Source: Clostridia bacterium (GTDB taxonomy: Bacteria > Bacillota > Clostridia > Oscillospirales > Acutalibacteraceae). Taken from it: 44,604 nt of DNA. Below, piece by piece: positions 8,210 through 16,575 of the stretch; the stretch's first letter is position 1; every line of letters starts with the position of its first letter. The stretch lies in NCBI GenBank assembly GCA_900768075.1, contig CAAGBN010000020.1, positions 1 to 44,604 of the forward strand. Direction: 5' to 3'. Below the pieces are notes generated by a model that saw only the letters and a list, made by a program, of their open reading frames with translations, was not told the DNA's origin and ran no database searches. The position numbers and the translations under genes were made by a program.

Positions 8210-10242
8210 TACTTGATAATACCTCTTCTGTTTTCCTTGAAGGACTGCTGAACACCTTTGAGTTCTTTGTTCATCTTTGCTGAAACCTCAGGATAAACAG
8301 TTGTACGGTTGTAGTTTTCCTGATAGTCATCGGTGAGAATGTGGAGCCAGTTCTTGCGGCTCTTATCAAAGAATGCAGAGTTATCGTTGGGAGCCTTATC
8401 GAAATATTTGAGAGTCACATATTCATTATCGAGAATCTCATAGTCATAGTCAGGATACATATCCTTGATAGTCTGTGAGGGTACTGTATACTGAATAGCC
8501 TTGATGTCCTCTCTCTTCATATGAAGAATAGGATGCTCTTCGGTATGTACTACGCTGTCATTTTTGATTACAGGTACAAATGAAACACCGTCGATTTTAC
8601 GGTCTGAGGGAAGCACATTGTTTTCACCCTCGACAGTGATACCGCAAAGCTCAATAAGTGTGGGGAAGAAGTCAACAAATGTTGCACTGTTGCTTCTTGT
8701 GCCTCCCTTTTCGAAGAGGCCGTTGTTGTTATCCCATCTTATCATAAAGGGTACCTTCTGACCACCCTCATAAGGCAGATACTTCGCACCGCGAAGGTCA
8801 GCTGTGCTACCCTCGAGAGCAGGGCCGTTGTCACTTGAGAAGATAATGAGTGTATCTTCAAGCACGCCAAGCTCTTCCATTGTGTTAAAGAGCTCGCCAA
8901 GATATGTATCAAACTCTGTGATACAGTCAACATATGTACCCATACCGCTGACACCGTCATAATCGTCGCCTGCGAAAACAGGACCGTGAGGCCAGGGAGT
9001 AGCATAATATGCGAAGAAAGGCTCGTCGCTGTTTGTAACTGTATCGGTAATCCAGGTTGTGATTTCCTCGTGAATCCACTCTGTAAGCTTGCTCTGATCC
9101 TTCTTGCCGTTTTCGTCCTTCATTTCATCGGTGCCGTGAACGATAGTGTATTCGCCGTTTTCTTCACTTACGTGATAGAAGGGCTTCATATCGTTAACGT
9201 GATGTGAGCCGTAGAAATAGTCAAAGCCCTGATTTGTGGGAAGATACTCACCGTAGTCACCAAGGTGCCACTTACCGAAAGCACCTGTAGCATAGCCTGC
9301 CTGCTGGAATACCTCAGCGATAGTGATTTCGTCACCCATCATACCGTCAACATTGTTGCCCATTTCAAATGAGTTATATACTCTTGTCTGTGCAAAGGGA
9401 CTGAAGGTTGAAACTGTGGGATAGATTACGTTATCAGCATAACCTCTGTAGGGATAACGGCCTGTAAGTGCTGCAAAACGAGCAGGTGAGCAAACGGAAT
9501 AGCTTGAATAGAAGTTTTCGAAGTTAAGACCGTTTTCGCCGATTGAATCCATATTGGGAGTGTCATAAATAGCGCCGTTGAGTGATGTGTCGCCGTAGCC
9601 CATATCGTCCATCATAATAACGAGTACATTGGGCTTGCCCTGTGTATTTTCGTCAACACCGTCAAGGTAATCATCGTGACCGTCCCAGAGTCTTTCTGTA
9701 ACGGGCTTTGTGCGAAGATTGCCTGTAAGCACTGCAAGCACTGATGAAGCCATAAGAAGTACGCTGAGCACTGCTGAAAGAGCGCCCTTAGCACAGGACT
9801 TCATACCCTTTTTCTTTGCAACAAAGAAAAGGCCGAGGAATGAAGCAATAGCAGGAAGACCTAAAATGAAATTACCTGCAAGTCTTGTAAGGATACTGCC
9901 TTCACCTGCAAAGAGAGGATTTTCAGCACTTGACCAGCCTGCAAGACCACTGCAGAAAGCACCGAAGCCTGCATCTGCGCCCCATATAACATGGAAAAGA
10001 TAAAGGCCGATAAATGAGAATGCATAACCGAGCATCATCGGCAGATATACCTTTTTCTTAATGATGAGTGAGAGAAGAATTACAGCGGACATAATACAGC
10101 AATAAAGAAGGCTCACAAGACCAACGAGATTCTGTCTTGTAGCAAGCTGTGCCACCATAATTCCGAGGCCTATAACCATAAGGATTATAGGAAAGACTTT
10201 TTTTGATTTGTCGAGAGAAAATTTGTTTTCCATAATTTTCAT
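8209..10242 (-). CDS. Membrane-anchored sulfatase (Cys type)
   Basis: 677 aa. Five hydrophobic segments (about residues 17-35, 40-61, 65-87, 122-142, 153-173) precede an extracytoplasmic alkaline-phosphatase-fold sulfatase domain. Motifs: NVLVIMMDDMGYGD (metal-binding Asp pair), CSPARFAALTGR with Cys251 as the residue to become formylglycine, GKWHLG (Lys/His) and SSDNGP (Asp/Asn). The membrane layout recalls lipoteichoic-acid synthases, but those use a catalytic Thr. The CxPxR motif and the co-translated maturase mark a true sulfatase. Substrate is unknown; GH89 nearby suggests sulfated host glycans. ATGs at codons 1 and 4 are both possible; GGAG lies 6 nt before the first. Confidence 0.9.
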   Translation of the reverse strand: MKIMENKFSLDKSKKVFPIILMVIGLGIMVAQLATRQNLVGLVSLLYCCIMSAVILLSLIIKKKVYLPMMLGYAFSFIGLYLFHVIWGADAGFGAFCSGLAGWSSAENPLFAGEGSILTRLAGNFILGLPAIASFLGLFFVAKKKGMKSCAKGALSAVLSVLLMASSVLAVLTGNLRTKPVTERLWDGHDDYLDGVDENTQGKPNVLVIMMDDMGYGDTSLNGAIYDTPNMDSIGENGLNFENFYSSYSVCSPARFAALTGRYPYRGYADNVIYPTVSTFSPFAQTRVYNSFEMGNNVDGMMGDEITIAEVFQQAGYATGAFGKWHLGDYGEYLPTNQGFDYFYGSHHVNDMKPFYHVSEENGEYTIVHGTDEMKDENGKKDQSKLTEWIHEEITTWITDTVTNSDEPFFAYYATPWPHGPVFAGDDYDGVSGMGTYVDCITEFDTYLGELFNTMEELGVLEDTLIIFSSDNGPALEGSTADLRGAKYLPYEGGQKVPFMIRWDNNNGLFEKGGTRSNSATFVDFFPTLIELCGITVEGENNVLPSDRKIDGVSFVPVIKNDSVVHTEEHPILHMKREDIKAIQYTVPSQTIKDMYPDYDYEILDNEYVTLKYFDKAPNDNSAFFDKSRKNWLHILTDDYQENYNRTTVYPEVSAKMNKELKGVQQSFKENRRGIIK

Positions 10243-10263
10243 TCCTTTCTCCGTAATAGAATT

Positions 10264-10292
10264 ATTATAACTTAAACAAAACCTATAGTCAA
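10264..10292 (-). promoter_or_regulatory. Promoter of the sulfatase/maturase operon
   Basis: -35 TTGACT (10287-10292), 17-bp spacer, -10 TATAAT (10264-10269). It lies in the 125-bp divergent region shared with the methyltransferase gene. A plus-strand -10 candidate TATTAT occurs at about 10333 but lacks a clear -35. Confidence 0.7.
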
Positions 10293-10367
10293 GTCAATAT
10301 CATATACCTCTGTACATTTCTGTTCTTTTGTGCTATTATATCATCAGCAACACTAAAGAGGTGTAAT

Positions 10368-11519
10368 ATGTTTATTATCAACGAAGATATCATTGCCCTC
10401 AGAGGCAAGATTAAGAAGCTGGCTTTCAGCGACAGAAAGGAAAAAGCCTTCGAATATGCAAAAATAACAGCCCGCCCCTTTGAAACTAAGCAGGGCATAA
10501 AATGGCAGTTGGAAAAGCATAAGAACAATCAGGTTTTTCACGAAAATTTAAGCGAAAAGGATTTCCTTTCCTGGTGTGAGAATGAGGGTAGATCTGCCTT
10601 TAAACAGGCTTGTCTCACCGCCGAGGGAACTACAGTGCAGTATACTATTTTCCCAGATAAAACCAAGCGTAAGGTTACAGGAAATGATATAGCCAAGGTT
10701 GAAACTGCTAAACACAACAAAGAGAAAAACTACATCCTGCCTCAGGGGCAGAATATCCCTGCTCTTGTGGATTTAGGTGTCTTCGGCAAAGACTTTATGG
10801 TTGTTGCTAGCAAGTATGACAAATACAAGCAGATTAACCGTTTCATCGAAATAATAGATGACAGCTTTTCAAAGATGAATAAGGACGAGGTTACTATCCT
10901 CGACTTTGGTTGTGGAAAGTCCTATCTTACCTTTATTGTATACTACTACTTCACCGAAATCAAAAAGGTCAAGGCCAAGGTTTTAGGATTCGACCTTAAG
11001 GAGGATGTAGTAAAAAACTGCAACGAAATTGCAAAAAAATACGGCTATGACAACCTTAAATTCTATGTCAACGATGTAACAAAGGGTGAAGTCTACAAAG
11101 ATAATGTTGATATGGTCATCACACTTCACGCTTGTGATATTGCAACAGACTTCGCTCTTTATCACGCTATCAGCCATAAGGTAAAGCACATTTTTTCCGT
11201 ACCCTGCTGTCAGCACGAGGTTTGTTCCTCAATCAAAAAGGGCGGAGACTTTGATTTGCTCCTTACTCACGGACTTATCAAGGAGCGCTTCTCTGCACTT
11301 CTCACCGACAGCATCAGAGCTGACATTCTCAAAAAGTGCGGCTATGAGGTTGATATTATCGAATTTGTTGACTTCGCTCATTCACCTAAAAACCTTATGC
11401 TTCGCTGTAAGCTTAAAAAGAGTACAACTCCGGATTTAAGCGATATTGAAAATCTTATGTCAACCTATGGCTTCAGTCAGAAGCTTTATGACCTTGTGAA
11501 AAACCAGGAGGATAAATAA
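10368..11519 (+). CDS. Class I SAM-dependent methyltransferase (METTL25/RRNAD1-like)
   Basis: 383 aa, cytosolic. The SAM-binding motif I is ILDFGCGKSYLTF (about residues 174-186), followed by an acidic motif II region (LGFDLKEDVV), VDMVITLHACDIATD and SVPCCQHE. This matches the Methyltransf_32-type domain found in METTL25/RRNAD1-like proteins, whose bacterial substrates are generally undefined (RNA or protein). The N-terminal ~130 residues carry no motif I recognise. AGAGGTG precedes the ATG. The stop codon directly abuts the next ATG (TAAATG), and the GH89 gene's AGGAGG lies within this gene's 3' end, so the two are co-translated. Confidence 0.8.
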   Translation: MFIINEDIIALRGKIKKLAFSDRKEKAFEYAKITARPFETKQGIKWQLEKHKNNQVFHENLSEKDFLSWCENEGRSAFKQACLTAEGTTVQYTIFPDKTKRKVTGNDIAKVETAKHNKEKNYILPQGQNIPALVDLGVFGKDFMVVASKYDKYKQINRFIEIIDDSFSKMNKDEVTILDFGCGKSYLTFIVYYYFTEIKKVKAKVLGFDLKEDVVKNCNEIAKKYGYDNLKFYVNDVTKGEVYKDNVDMVITLHACDIATDFALYHAISHKVKHIFSVPCCQHEVCSSIKKGGDFDLLLTHGLIKERFSALLTDSIRADILKKCGYEVDIIEFVDFAHSPKNLMLRCKLKKSTTPDLSDIENLMSTYGFSQKLYDLVKNQEDK

Positions 11520-13622
11520 ATGCTCAATTTAATCAAAAGAAATACACCTGCTATTGCAGATAAATTCATTCTCGAAACCACAGAAAGAATGAACGGCAAA
11601 AACTATTACGAAATAAGCGAAAAAGACGGCAAGGTACTTATAAAAGGTGACTGCAAAGTCAGTCAGGCTATGGGTTATTACACCTATCTCAAAAAGTACT
11701 GCCGTGTAAACTACGCTCACTGCGGTAACACAGAGCTGAATGTGACAGACGCTCCCCTGCCCACAGAAACCACCTTACATATCATTGATCAGGAAAGAAG
11801 AGCTTATCTCAACTACTGCACCCTCTCCTATTCTATGAGAGCCTGGCAGTGGGATAAATGGGAAAAGGAAATCGACTTTATGGCTATGAACGGCATCAAT
11901 ATGCCCTTGAGTGTCATCGGTAACGAGGCTACAGTTTTCTACACTCTGCTTGATTTCGGCATCAGCGAGGAAAAGGCTCTTTCGTTCATTGCAGGCCCCT
12001 CATATTACGCTTGGCAGATGATGACTAACCTCGACTCCTTTATGCACATTCCCGACAGAAAATATATCGACAAGCGCCTTGAGCTTGGCAGAAAAATTAT
12101 TGAGCGTCAGATTGAGCTTGGTATGACTCCTATTCAGCAGGGCTTTGCAGGTCACGTTCCCGCATTCCTTAAAGAGGTGTTCCCTGACTCTGATTTTCAG
12201 CAGCTTCCCACCTGGTGCGGTTTCCCCGGCACTTGTCAGTTTGATCCCCTTGATAAAAACTTTGCTGTATTCGGCAGAGCGCTTCTCGAAAAGCAAAAGG
12301 AGCTTTTCGGTGCATATCACTACTATGCCTGCGACCCCTTCCACGAAAATGAGCCTCCTACAGACGGTGGCGTTTATCTCGGCAATGTTGGTAAAACTGT
12401 CTCCAAGATGTACAGCGACTTTGACAAGGATGCTGTCTGGGTAATGCAGGCATGGTCACTTCGCGAAGAAATTGTAAAAGCCGTTGATAAGGACAAGCTT
12501 CTTATCCTCGACCTTGACGGCAGTAAGAGTGAGCTTCATAAGGGCTTCTGGGGCTATAGCTTTGTCTGCGGTACTCTTCACAACTTCGGTGACAGAAACT
12601 CACTTCACGGCTCAGCAGAGCTCCTTGCAGAAAACCAATACGCTATAAGAAAAGAAAAGTATCCCTCAGAGGTTGGTACAGGTCTGTTTATGGAGGGATT
12701 CTTCCAGAATCCTCTTTACTATGACCTTGCATTCCACACCATCACACAGGAAAAGGCAGTTGACCTTGACGAATGGCTTAAAGACTATGCCGAAAGACGT
12801 TACGGCAGTGAGGAAGAATGTCTCAAAAATGCAGTTTTTGCTCTCAGAGACAGCTGCTATAATCCCAAGTGCATAGGCAGAGAAACAAGCTCTATCGTTG
12901 CAGCAAGACCTTCAACCACACATTATCACACAGCACCCAACGATAAGGTTGAATTAAGATATGACAACAAGGTGCTTTTCAGCGCTGTGACCGAGCTTCT
13001 TAAGGCTGAAGAAGCTACAACTGACGGCTATAAATTTGATGTTTGTGACATCTTAAGACAGGTACTCTCCAACAAGGCTAAAGAGGTATACTTCGCTATA
13101 ATGGAAAGTTTCCGCTATCACGATAAGGTAGCCTTTGAAGATAACTGTTCACTGTTTGAAAAGATACTTCTTGCCCACGACAGAATACTCGCAACAAGAG
13201 ACGAGCTGAGCTTTGACACTCATATCAAAGAGGCTATGGACAATGCTTGCTGTGATGAGCACAGAGAGCTTTTCAGACAGAATGAGGTTGCTCTTATAAC
13301 CATCTGGGGACCCTATGTCAACAACGAGCTTTTTGACTATGCTTGGAAAGAATGGGCAGGTCTTGTGAAGGACTATTATCTTCCCCGTTGGCAGATGTTC
13401 TTCAATGAGCTTCGTGCTTCATTTGGCGAGGATATCAGTCATATCTCCGATACTGAGTTCCACCACAACGAAAGAAATGATTACGAGACTACAGAGTTTC
13501 AGCAGAAGCTTCGTGACTTTGAGTATAGCTTTACTTATTCTTATAAGGGCACTCCTCGCAAGGGCGAGGATACAATAGCTGTTGCAAGAGAATTGGTTGA
13601 GAAATTCGCAGCTATTATATAA
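11520..13622 (+). CDS. Alpha-N-acetylglucosaminidase, GH89 family
   Basis: 700 aa. Related to human NAGLU, which removes terminal alpha-GlcNAc from heparan sulfate; bacterial GH89 enzymes also act on class III mucin glycans. The hallmark SYSMRAWQWDKWEKEIDFMA with MNGINMPL following lies near residues 101-128. Catalytic acids by homology are Glu276 (FHENEPP, aligned with human FNEMQPP) and Glu392 (FMEGFFQNPLYYDL). There is no signal peptide, unlike many mucin-degrading GH89 enzymes, so it probably acts on imported saccharides in the cytosol. It is cotranscribed behind the methyltransferase and ends before a terminator. Confidence 0.93.
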   Translation: MLNLIKRNTPAIADKFILETTERMNGKNYYEISEKDGKVLIKGDCKVSQAMGYYTYLKKYCRVNYAHCGNTELNVTDAPLPTETTLHIIDQERRAYLNYCTLSYSMRAWQWDKWEKEIDFMAMNGINMPLSVIGNEATVFYTLLDFGISEEKALSFIAGPSYYAWQMMTNLDSFMHIPDRKYIDKRLELGRKIIERQIELGMTPIQQGFAGHVPAFLKEVFPDSDFQQLPTWCGFPGTCQFDPLDKNFAVFGRALLEKQKELFGAYHYYACDPFHENEPPTDGGVYLGNVGKTVSKMYSDFDKDAVWVMQAWSLREEIVKAVDKDKLLILDLDGSKSELHKGFWGYSFVCGTLHNFGDRNSLHGSAELLAENQYAIRKEKYPSEVGTGLFMEGFFQNPLYYDLAFHTITQEKAVDLDEWLKDYAERRYGSEEECLKNAVFALRDSCYNPKCIGRETSSIVAARPSTTHYHTAPNDKVELRYDNKVLFSAVTELLKAEEATTDGYKFDVCDILRQVLSNKAKEVYFAIMESFRYHDKVAFEDNCSLFEKILLAHDRILATRDELSFDTHIKEAMDNACCDEHRELFRQNEVALITIWGPYVNNELFDYAWKEWAGLVKDYYLPRWQMFFNELRASFGEDISHISDTEFHHNERNDYETTEFQQKLRDFEYSFTYSYKGTPRKGEDTIAVARELVEKFAAII

Positions 13623-13635
13623 AATAATAAGGAAA

Positions 13636-13687
13636 GTTTTGGTCAAGCTTTTACAAAAGCTTGTGGGGTGCGGGGCGAGGCCCTGCA
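13636..13687 (+). repeat. TTTTGGTC...GGGGTGCGGGG repeat, copy 1
   Basis: TTTTGGT is followed by an 8-bp hairpin (CAAGCTTT/AAAGCTTG, 13644-13663), then GTGGGGTGCGGGGCGAGG and CCCTGC. An inverted second copy lies at 34000-34049. It sits between the GH89 stop and its terminator. Confidence 0.65.
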
Positions 13688-13701
13688 AAGAGAAAAAATA
13701 T

Positions 13702-13732
13702 AGCAGAGTGTAAAATTTGCACTCTGCTTTTT
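13702..13732 (+). terminator. Terminator of the methyltransferase/GH89 operon
   Basis: Stem AGCAGAGTG (13702-13710) / CACTCTGCT (13720-13728), followed by TTTTTATT. Confidence 0.85.
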
Positions 13733-13740
13733 ATTGTGTA

Positions 13741-13801
13741 CGCCCTCGCCGGGCAGGCGTTACTTTTTCCTATCGCGGAAAAAGTAACCAAAAACGCGAT
13801 G
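13741..13801. repeat. Dispersed palindromic repeat, copy 3 (GCGTTACTTTTT family)
   Basis: CGCCCTCGCCGGGCAGGCGT start, then TTACTTTTTCC/GGAAAAAGTAACC arms around TATCGC, ending AAAAACGCGAT. It lies directly after the GH89 terminator. Confidence 0.8.
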
Positions 13802-13811
13802 CTGTTTATTC

Positions 13812-13828
13812 CTTAAGTTTTTCTTAAG
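13812..13828 (+). promoter_or_regulatory. Candidate response-regulator operator (CTTAAG direct repeat)
   Basis: CTTAAG occurs at 13812 and 13823, exactly 11 bp apart, 16 bp upstream of the -35 of the PstS-like gene. OmpR/PhoB-family regulators typically bind direct repeats with this period. That a phosphate regulator binds here is inference from the gene product. Confidence 0.35.
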
Positions 13829-13843
13829 ATGCTGACTATCCCC

Positions 13844-13872
13844 TTGCGCTTGTAAATTCGCCTTGCTATAAT
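13844..13872 (+). promoter_or_regulatory. Promoter of the PstS-like gene
   Basis: -35 TTGCGC (13844-13849), 17-bp spacer, -10 TATAAT (13867-13872). The weak -35 fits an activated promoter. Confidence 0.7.
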
Positions 13873-13901
13873 GAAATCAGAAAACCGAAAGGAGAATATC
13901 T

Positions 13902-15377
13902 ATGAACAAAAAACATTTGTCAAATCCTCAACATATGCTTATAATCACTTTGATGACACTTCTTCACTGCATTTCTGTTACCGCAGTATGGTGTTTAGCT
14001 GAAATCAGTATGCCTGAGCTTATCTGCTTTATGCCCTTGATTGTGCCTGTGATTGCAGATATTCTCCTAAGACGCTTCACTGATATCAAGTCTTTTATTA
14101 CTTTTATTCCACCTGTAACAGCAGTTATAATTACTTTTATCTTTTTTATCGCTTGCCCTCACACCGACAACTCACTGTTTTACGGTGAAAACTACACATT
14201 TGTACTCCTGGCTCTGATAAACTTTGCTGTAAGATGCTTTTACAGTATATTTGATTTTTCTTCCATAGACAAGCTTAAACAGGTTGTTGTAGGTATACTT
14301 GTGGCTATCATAGGCGTCGCCTCAGTTGCAGGCGGACTTGTATTCGAAGATGATATAACTGAACTGATTGTCAACGCAGGCACAGGCACAGCCGATAAAA
14401 CCGGCTCCTGGGGATCAATAAATCAGAATGTTGAGCGCGGTAATGATTGGCAACAGATAGTCACGGACTCGCCCTTCAAGCTCGGTGAAATGACCTCAAT
14501 TACAGACGAACACGGTTATGTAAACAAATACTGCGATAAAGGCACATATCCTTACATAGACGGCTCAACGGTATGTGTACCTATGGCAGTGGAATTTGCA
14601 AGACAGCATTTAGGCTTCGAGGACAGCACAGCCAATGAGTTTGTTCTCTTTTCTACCACTCACTACGCTTACGAAAATCTGATGGATCCTATGAATCAGA
14701 CAGAATTTTATGTTCATCACAACTTTGGTGCCAACATCAATCTGAAAAGCGTTGACCTTGTAATTGCAACCGAACCATCCGACGAAGAAATTGCTCAGGC
14801 TGAAAGTCTCGGAATTACACTTAAGAAAACACCTGTATGCTATGATGCCTTTGTTTTTATTACCCATAAGGACAACCCTGTGGAAAGTCTGACAGTAGAA
14901 CAGATACAAAAAATTTATAGTGGCGAAATCAAAAATTGGAATGAAGTCGGTGGCAAAAGCGAAAAAATCAGAGCTTTCCAAAGAGAGAAAAACTCAGGCT
15001 CTCAGACTGCTATGGAAAACCTCGTTATGGGCGGAGCTGATATGATAGATCCTATTGAGGTTAAGGTTATTGAGGGTATGGGCATGCTTGTGGATGCTGT
15101 AGCAGAATACGAAAATGAGACTGCGAGCCTTGGCTACACCTACAGATACTATATTGATACCCTTTATAAAAACGATAACATTAAAACTATCTCAGTCGAC
15201 GGAATTGCTCCTACAAACGAAAATATCCGTAGTGGCTCTTATCCTTTCACCACCAGCTATTATGGCGTAATAAGAGAGGGTGACGAGGATAAAATCGGCG
15301 GTCAGTTTCTTGATTGGATACTCAGCGACGAGGGTCAGAAATGTGTTGCCCAGGCAGGATATATAACTCTTAATTAA
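13902..15377 (+). CDS. Membrane protein with C-terminal PstS-like substrate-binding domain
   Basis: 491 aa. Residues 1-160 contain about five hydrophobic segments (LIITLMTLLHCISVTAVW, MPLIVPVIADILL, FIPPVTAVIITFIFFIA, FVLLALINFAVRC, VVGILVAIIGVASVAGGLVF). The remaining ~300 residues resemble phosphate-type periplasmic-binding proteins: PYIDGSTVCVPMAVEFAR, the linker-strand DAFVFITHKDNPVESLTVEQI, IYSGEIKNWNEVGG and REKNSGSQTAMENLV. The GS and SGSQT segments are where PstS contacts phosphate. Unlike normal PstS it has no lipobox and is not beside pstCAB. A tethered phosphate sensor or scavenger is plausible; transport is not shown. AAAGGAG precedes the ATG; a promoter and terminator flank it. 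Confidence 0.8.
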   Translation: MNKKHLSNPQHMLIITLMTLLHCISVTAVWCLAEISMPELICFMPLIVPVIADILLRRFTDIKSFITFIPPVTAVIITFIFFIACPHTDNSLFYGENYTFVLLALINFAVRCFYSIFDFSSIDKLKQVVVGILVAIIGVASVAGGLVFEDDITELIVNAGTGTADKTGSWGSINQNVERGNDWQQIVTDSPFKLGEMTSITDEHGYVNKYCDKGTYPYIDGSTVCVPMAVEFARQHLGFEDSTANEFVLFSTTHYAYENLMDPMNQTEFYVHHNFGANINLKSVDLVIATEPSDEEIAQAESLGITLKKTPVCYDAFVFITHKDNPVESLTVEQIQKIYSGEIKNWNEVGGKSEKIRAFQREKNSGSQTAMENLVMGGADMIDPIEVKVIEGMGMLVDAVAEYENETASLGYTYRYYIDTLYKNDNIKTISVDGIAPTNENIRSGSYPFTTSYYGVIREGDEDKIGGQFLDWILSDEGQKCVAQAGYITLN

Positions 15378-15394
15378 TCTCCCCTCTAACATAA

Positions 15395-15435
15395 AACCCA
15401 CCTGTTTCCTTTCGGATTCAGGTGGGTTGTTTTTT
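15395..15435 (+). terminator. Terminator of the PstS-like gene
   Basis: Stem AACCCACCTG (15395-15404) / CAGGTGGGTT (15419-15428), followed by GTTTTTTC. Confidence 0.9.
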
Positions 15436-15489
15436 CGCTCGCCGCGTGGTCTTACTTTTCCCGGCGTGGAAAAATAATCAAAACACGCT
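15436..15489. repeat. Dispersed palindromic repeat, copy 4 (diverged)
   Basis: CGCTCGCCGCGTGGTCTTAC, then TTTTCCCGGCGTGGAAAAATAATC and AAAACACGC. Same layout as copies 1-3 but with substitutions in both arms. It lies between the converging PstS-like and hydrolase genes. Confidence 0.6.
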
Positions 15490-15495
15490 TTTATT

Positions 15496-16446
15496 TTATT
15501 TTACAAACTTTTCAATAAATGCATCTATCTTTGCTTCATATTCTTCTTTGCCGTTTACGTGAGCCTGAGCGTGATCTGCACCCTCAACAATAAGAATATC
15601 TTTATTTTCAGCTGAGCAGTTATCATAAAGCTCCTGAGCCATAAATGAGGGTACAAGGTTGTCATCCTTACCGTGTACGAAAAGCATCGGTACTCTTGCA
15701 TTCTGCACAGACTCTACGGGTGCGATATCTCTGAAATCAAAGCCGTGATTAATTTTATTAGCAAGGTTAACACCACGAAGAAGACCTACATCGGGTATAC
15801 CAAGACCATCCATTTTGAATTTGAAGAGAGCCTTTGCAGTAGTAAAGCCACAGTCAGCCACAGTAAATTTTACATTGTCAGGAAGCTCATCTCTGCCACT
15901 CATCATACATACAGTAGCACTACCCATTGATACACCGTGAAGAATAATCTTTATATCACTGCCGAAGTTTTCTTTCATATATCCAAGCCACTTCATACAG
16001 TCCTCTCTCTCGTAGTAACCGAAAGTGCAGTGTGTGCCCTCACTCTCACCTGAAGCTATATGGTCAGGGAAGAAAATATTAATACCTCTGCTGAGATAAT
16101 ATTGAGCAAAACCGCAGAATTCTTTTTTACCGTAGCTTCTGTAGCCGTGCGCACCAAAGACATAAACATCGCTGGGCTCTTTTGCTTTCATAAGATAGCC
16201 GACAAGCTTCTGTCCTCTGTCAGATACAATATAGTGCTTTTCATAGCCATAGTCTTCAACCCACTTGAGATTGTTTGTAAGCAGATCTTTCAGATGACTC
16301 ATATCGCAGCCTGATACTTTAGCTCCAACCTCAGGCGGCATAACCATTTTTTTATTGAAAAGAAGTTCATCAATAAGAGTCCATGTTCCGTACGCTGCCG
16401 CCGCAACACCCACGGCACCTAAAACTAATTTTGTACTTGTCTTCAT
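15496..16446 (-). CDS. Membrane-anchored alpha/beta hydrolase
   Basis: 316 aa. An N-terminal hydrophobic helix (residues 6-30) anchors a serine hydrolase domain. The nucleophile elbow is GVSMGSA with Ser173. The oxyanion region is FGAHGYRSYG, the acid is in FVHGKDD, and the catalytic His lies in GADHAQAH. This is the pattern of the YqkD/FrsA-like alpha/beta hydrolases often annotated as esterase or peptidase; substrate unknown. It is preceded by a consensus promoter and a 5' leader with a 6-bp hairpin (GTACGG/CCGTAC) just before the AAAAGGTGA ribosome binding site. Single-gene unit. Confidence 0.85.
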   Translation of the reverse strand: MKTSTKLVLGAVGVAAAAYGTWTLIDELLFNKKMVMPPEVGAKVSGCDMSHLKDLLTNNLKWVEDYGYEKHYIVSDRGQKLVGYLMKAKEPSDVYVFGAHGYRSYGKKEFCGFAQYYLSRGINIFFPDHIASGESEGTHCTFGYYEREDCMKWLGYMKENFGSDIKIILHGVSMGSATVCMMSGRDELPDNVKFTVADCGFTTAKALFKFKMDGLGIPDVGLLRGVNLANKINHGFDFRDIAPVESVQNARVPMLFVHGKDDNLVPSFMAQELYDNCSAENKDILIVEGADHAQAHVNGKEEYEAKIDAFIEKFVK

Positions 16447-16494
16447 ATAGCATCACCTTTTCACAGTACGGCTACCACCGTACATTTTTATTTA

Positions 16495-16523
16495 ATTATA
16501 TCAAACAGCAAAATTTCTGTCAA
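16495..16523 (-). promoter_or_regulatory. Promoter of the alpha/beta hydrolase gene
   Basis: -35 TTGACA (16518-16523), 17-bp spacer, -10 TATAAT (16495-16500), close to consensus. Confidence 0.85.
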
Positions 16524-16559
16524 CATAAAAACAGACAGCCACCCGAAGGTGACCGTCTG
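16524..16559 (-). terminator. Terminator of the giant surface-protein gene
   Basis: 12-bp stem with wobbles (16532-16543 with 16548-16559) capped by a TTCG tetraloop, then TTTTTATG on the minus strand. Confidence 0.85.
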
Positions 16560-16575
16560 AATAATCAATTAAGAT

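Noticed and set aside
8209..10242. Lipoteichoic acid synthase (LtaS)
   Set aside because: The five helices fit, but the catalytic residue sits in CSPAR and an anSME is coupled, unlike Thr-dependent LtaS.
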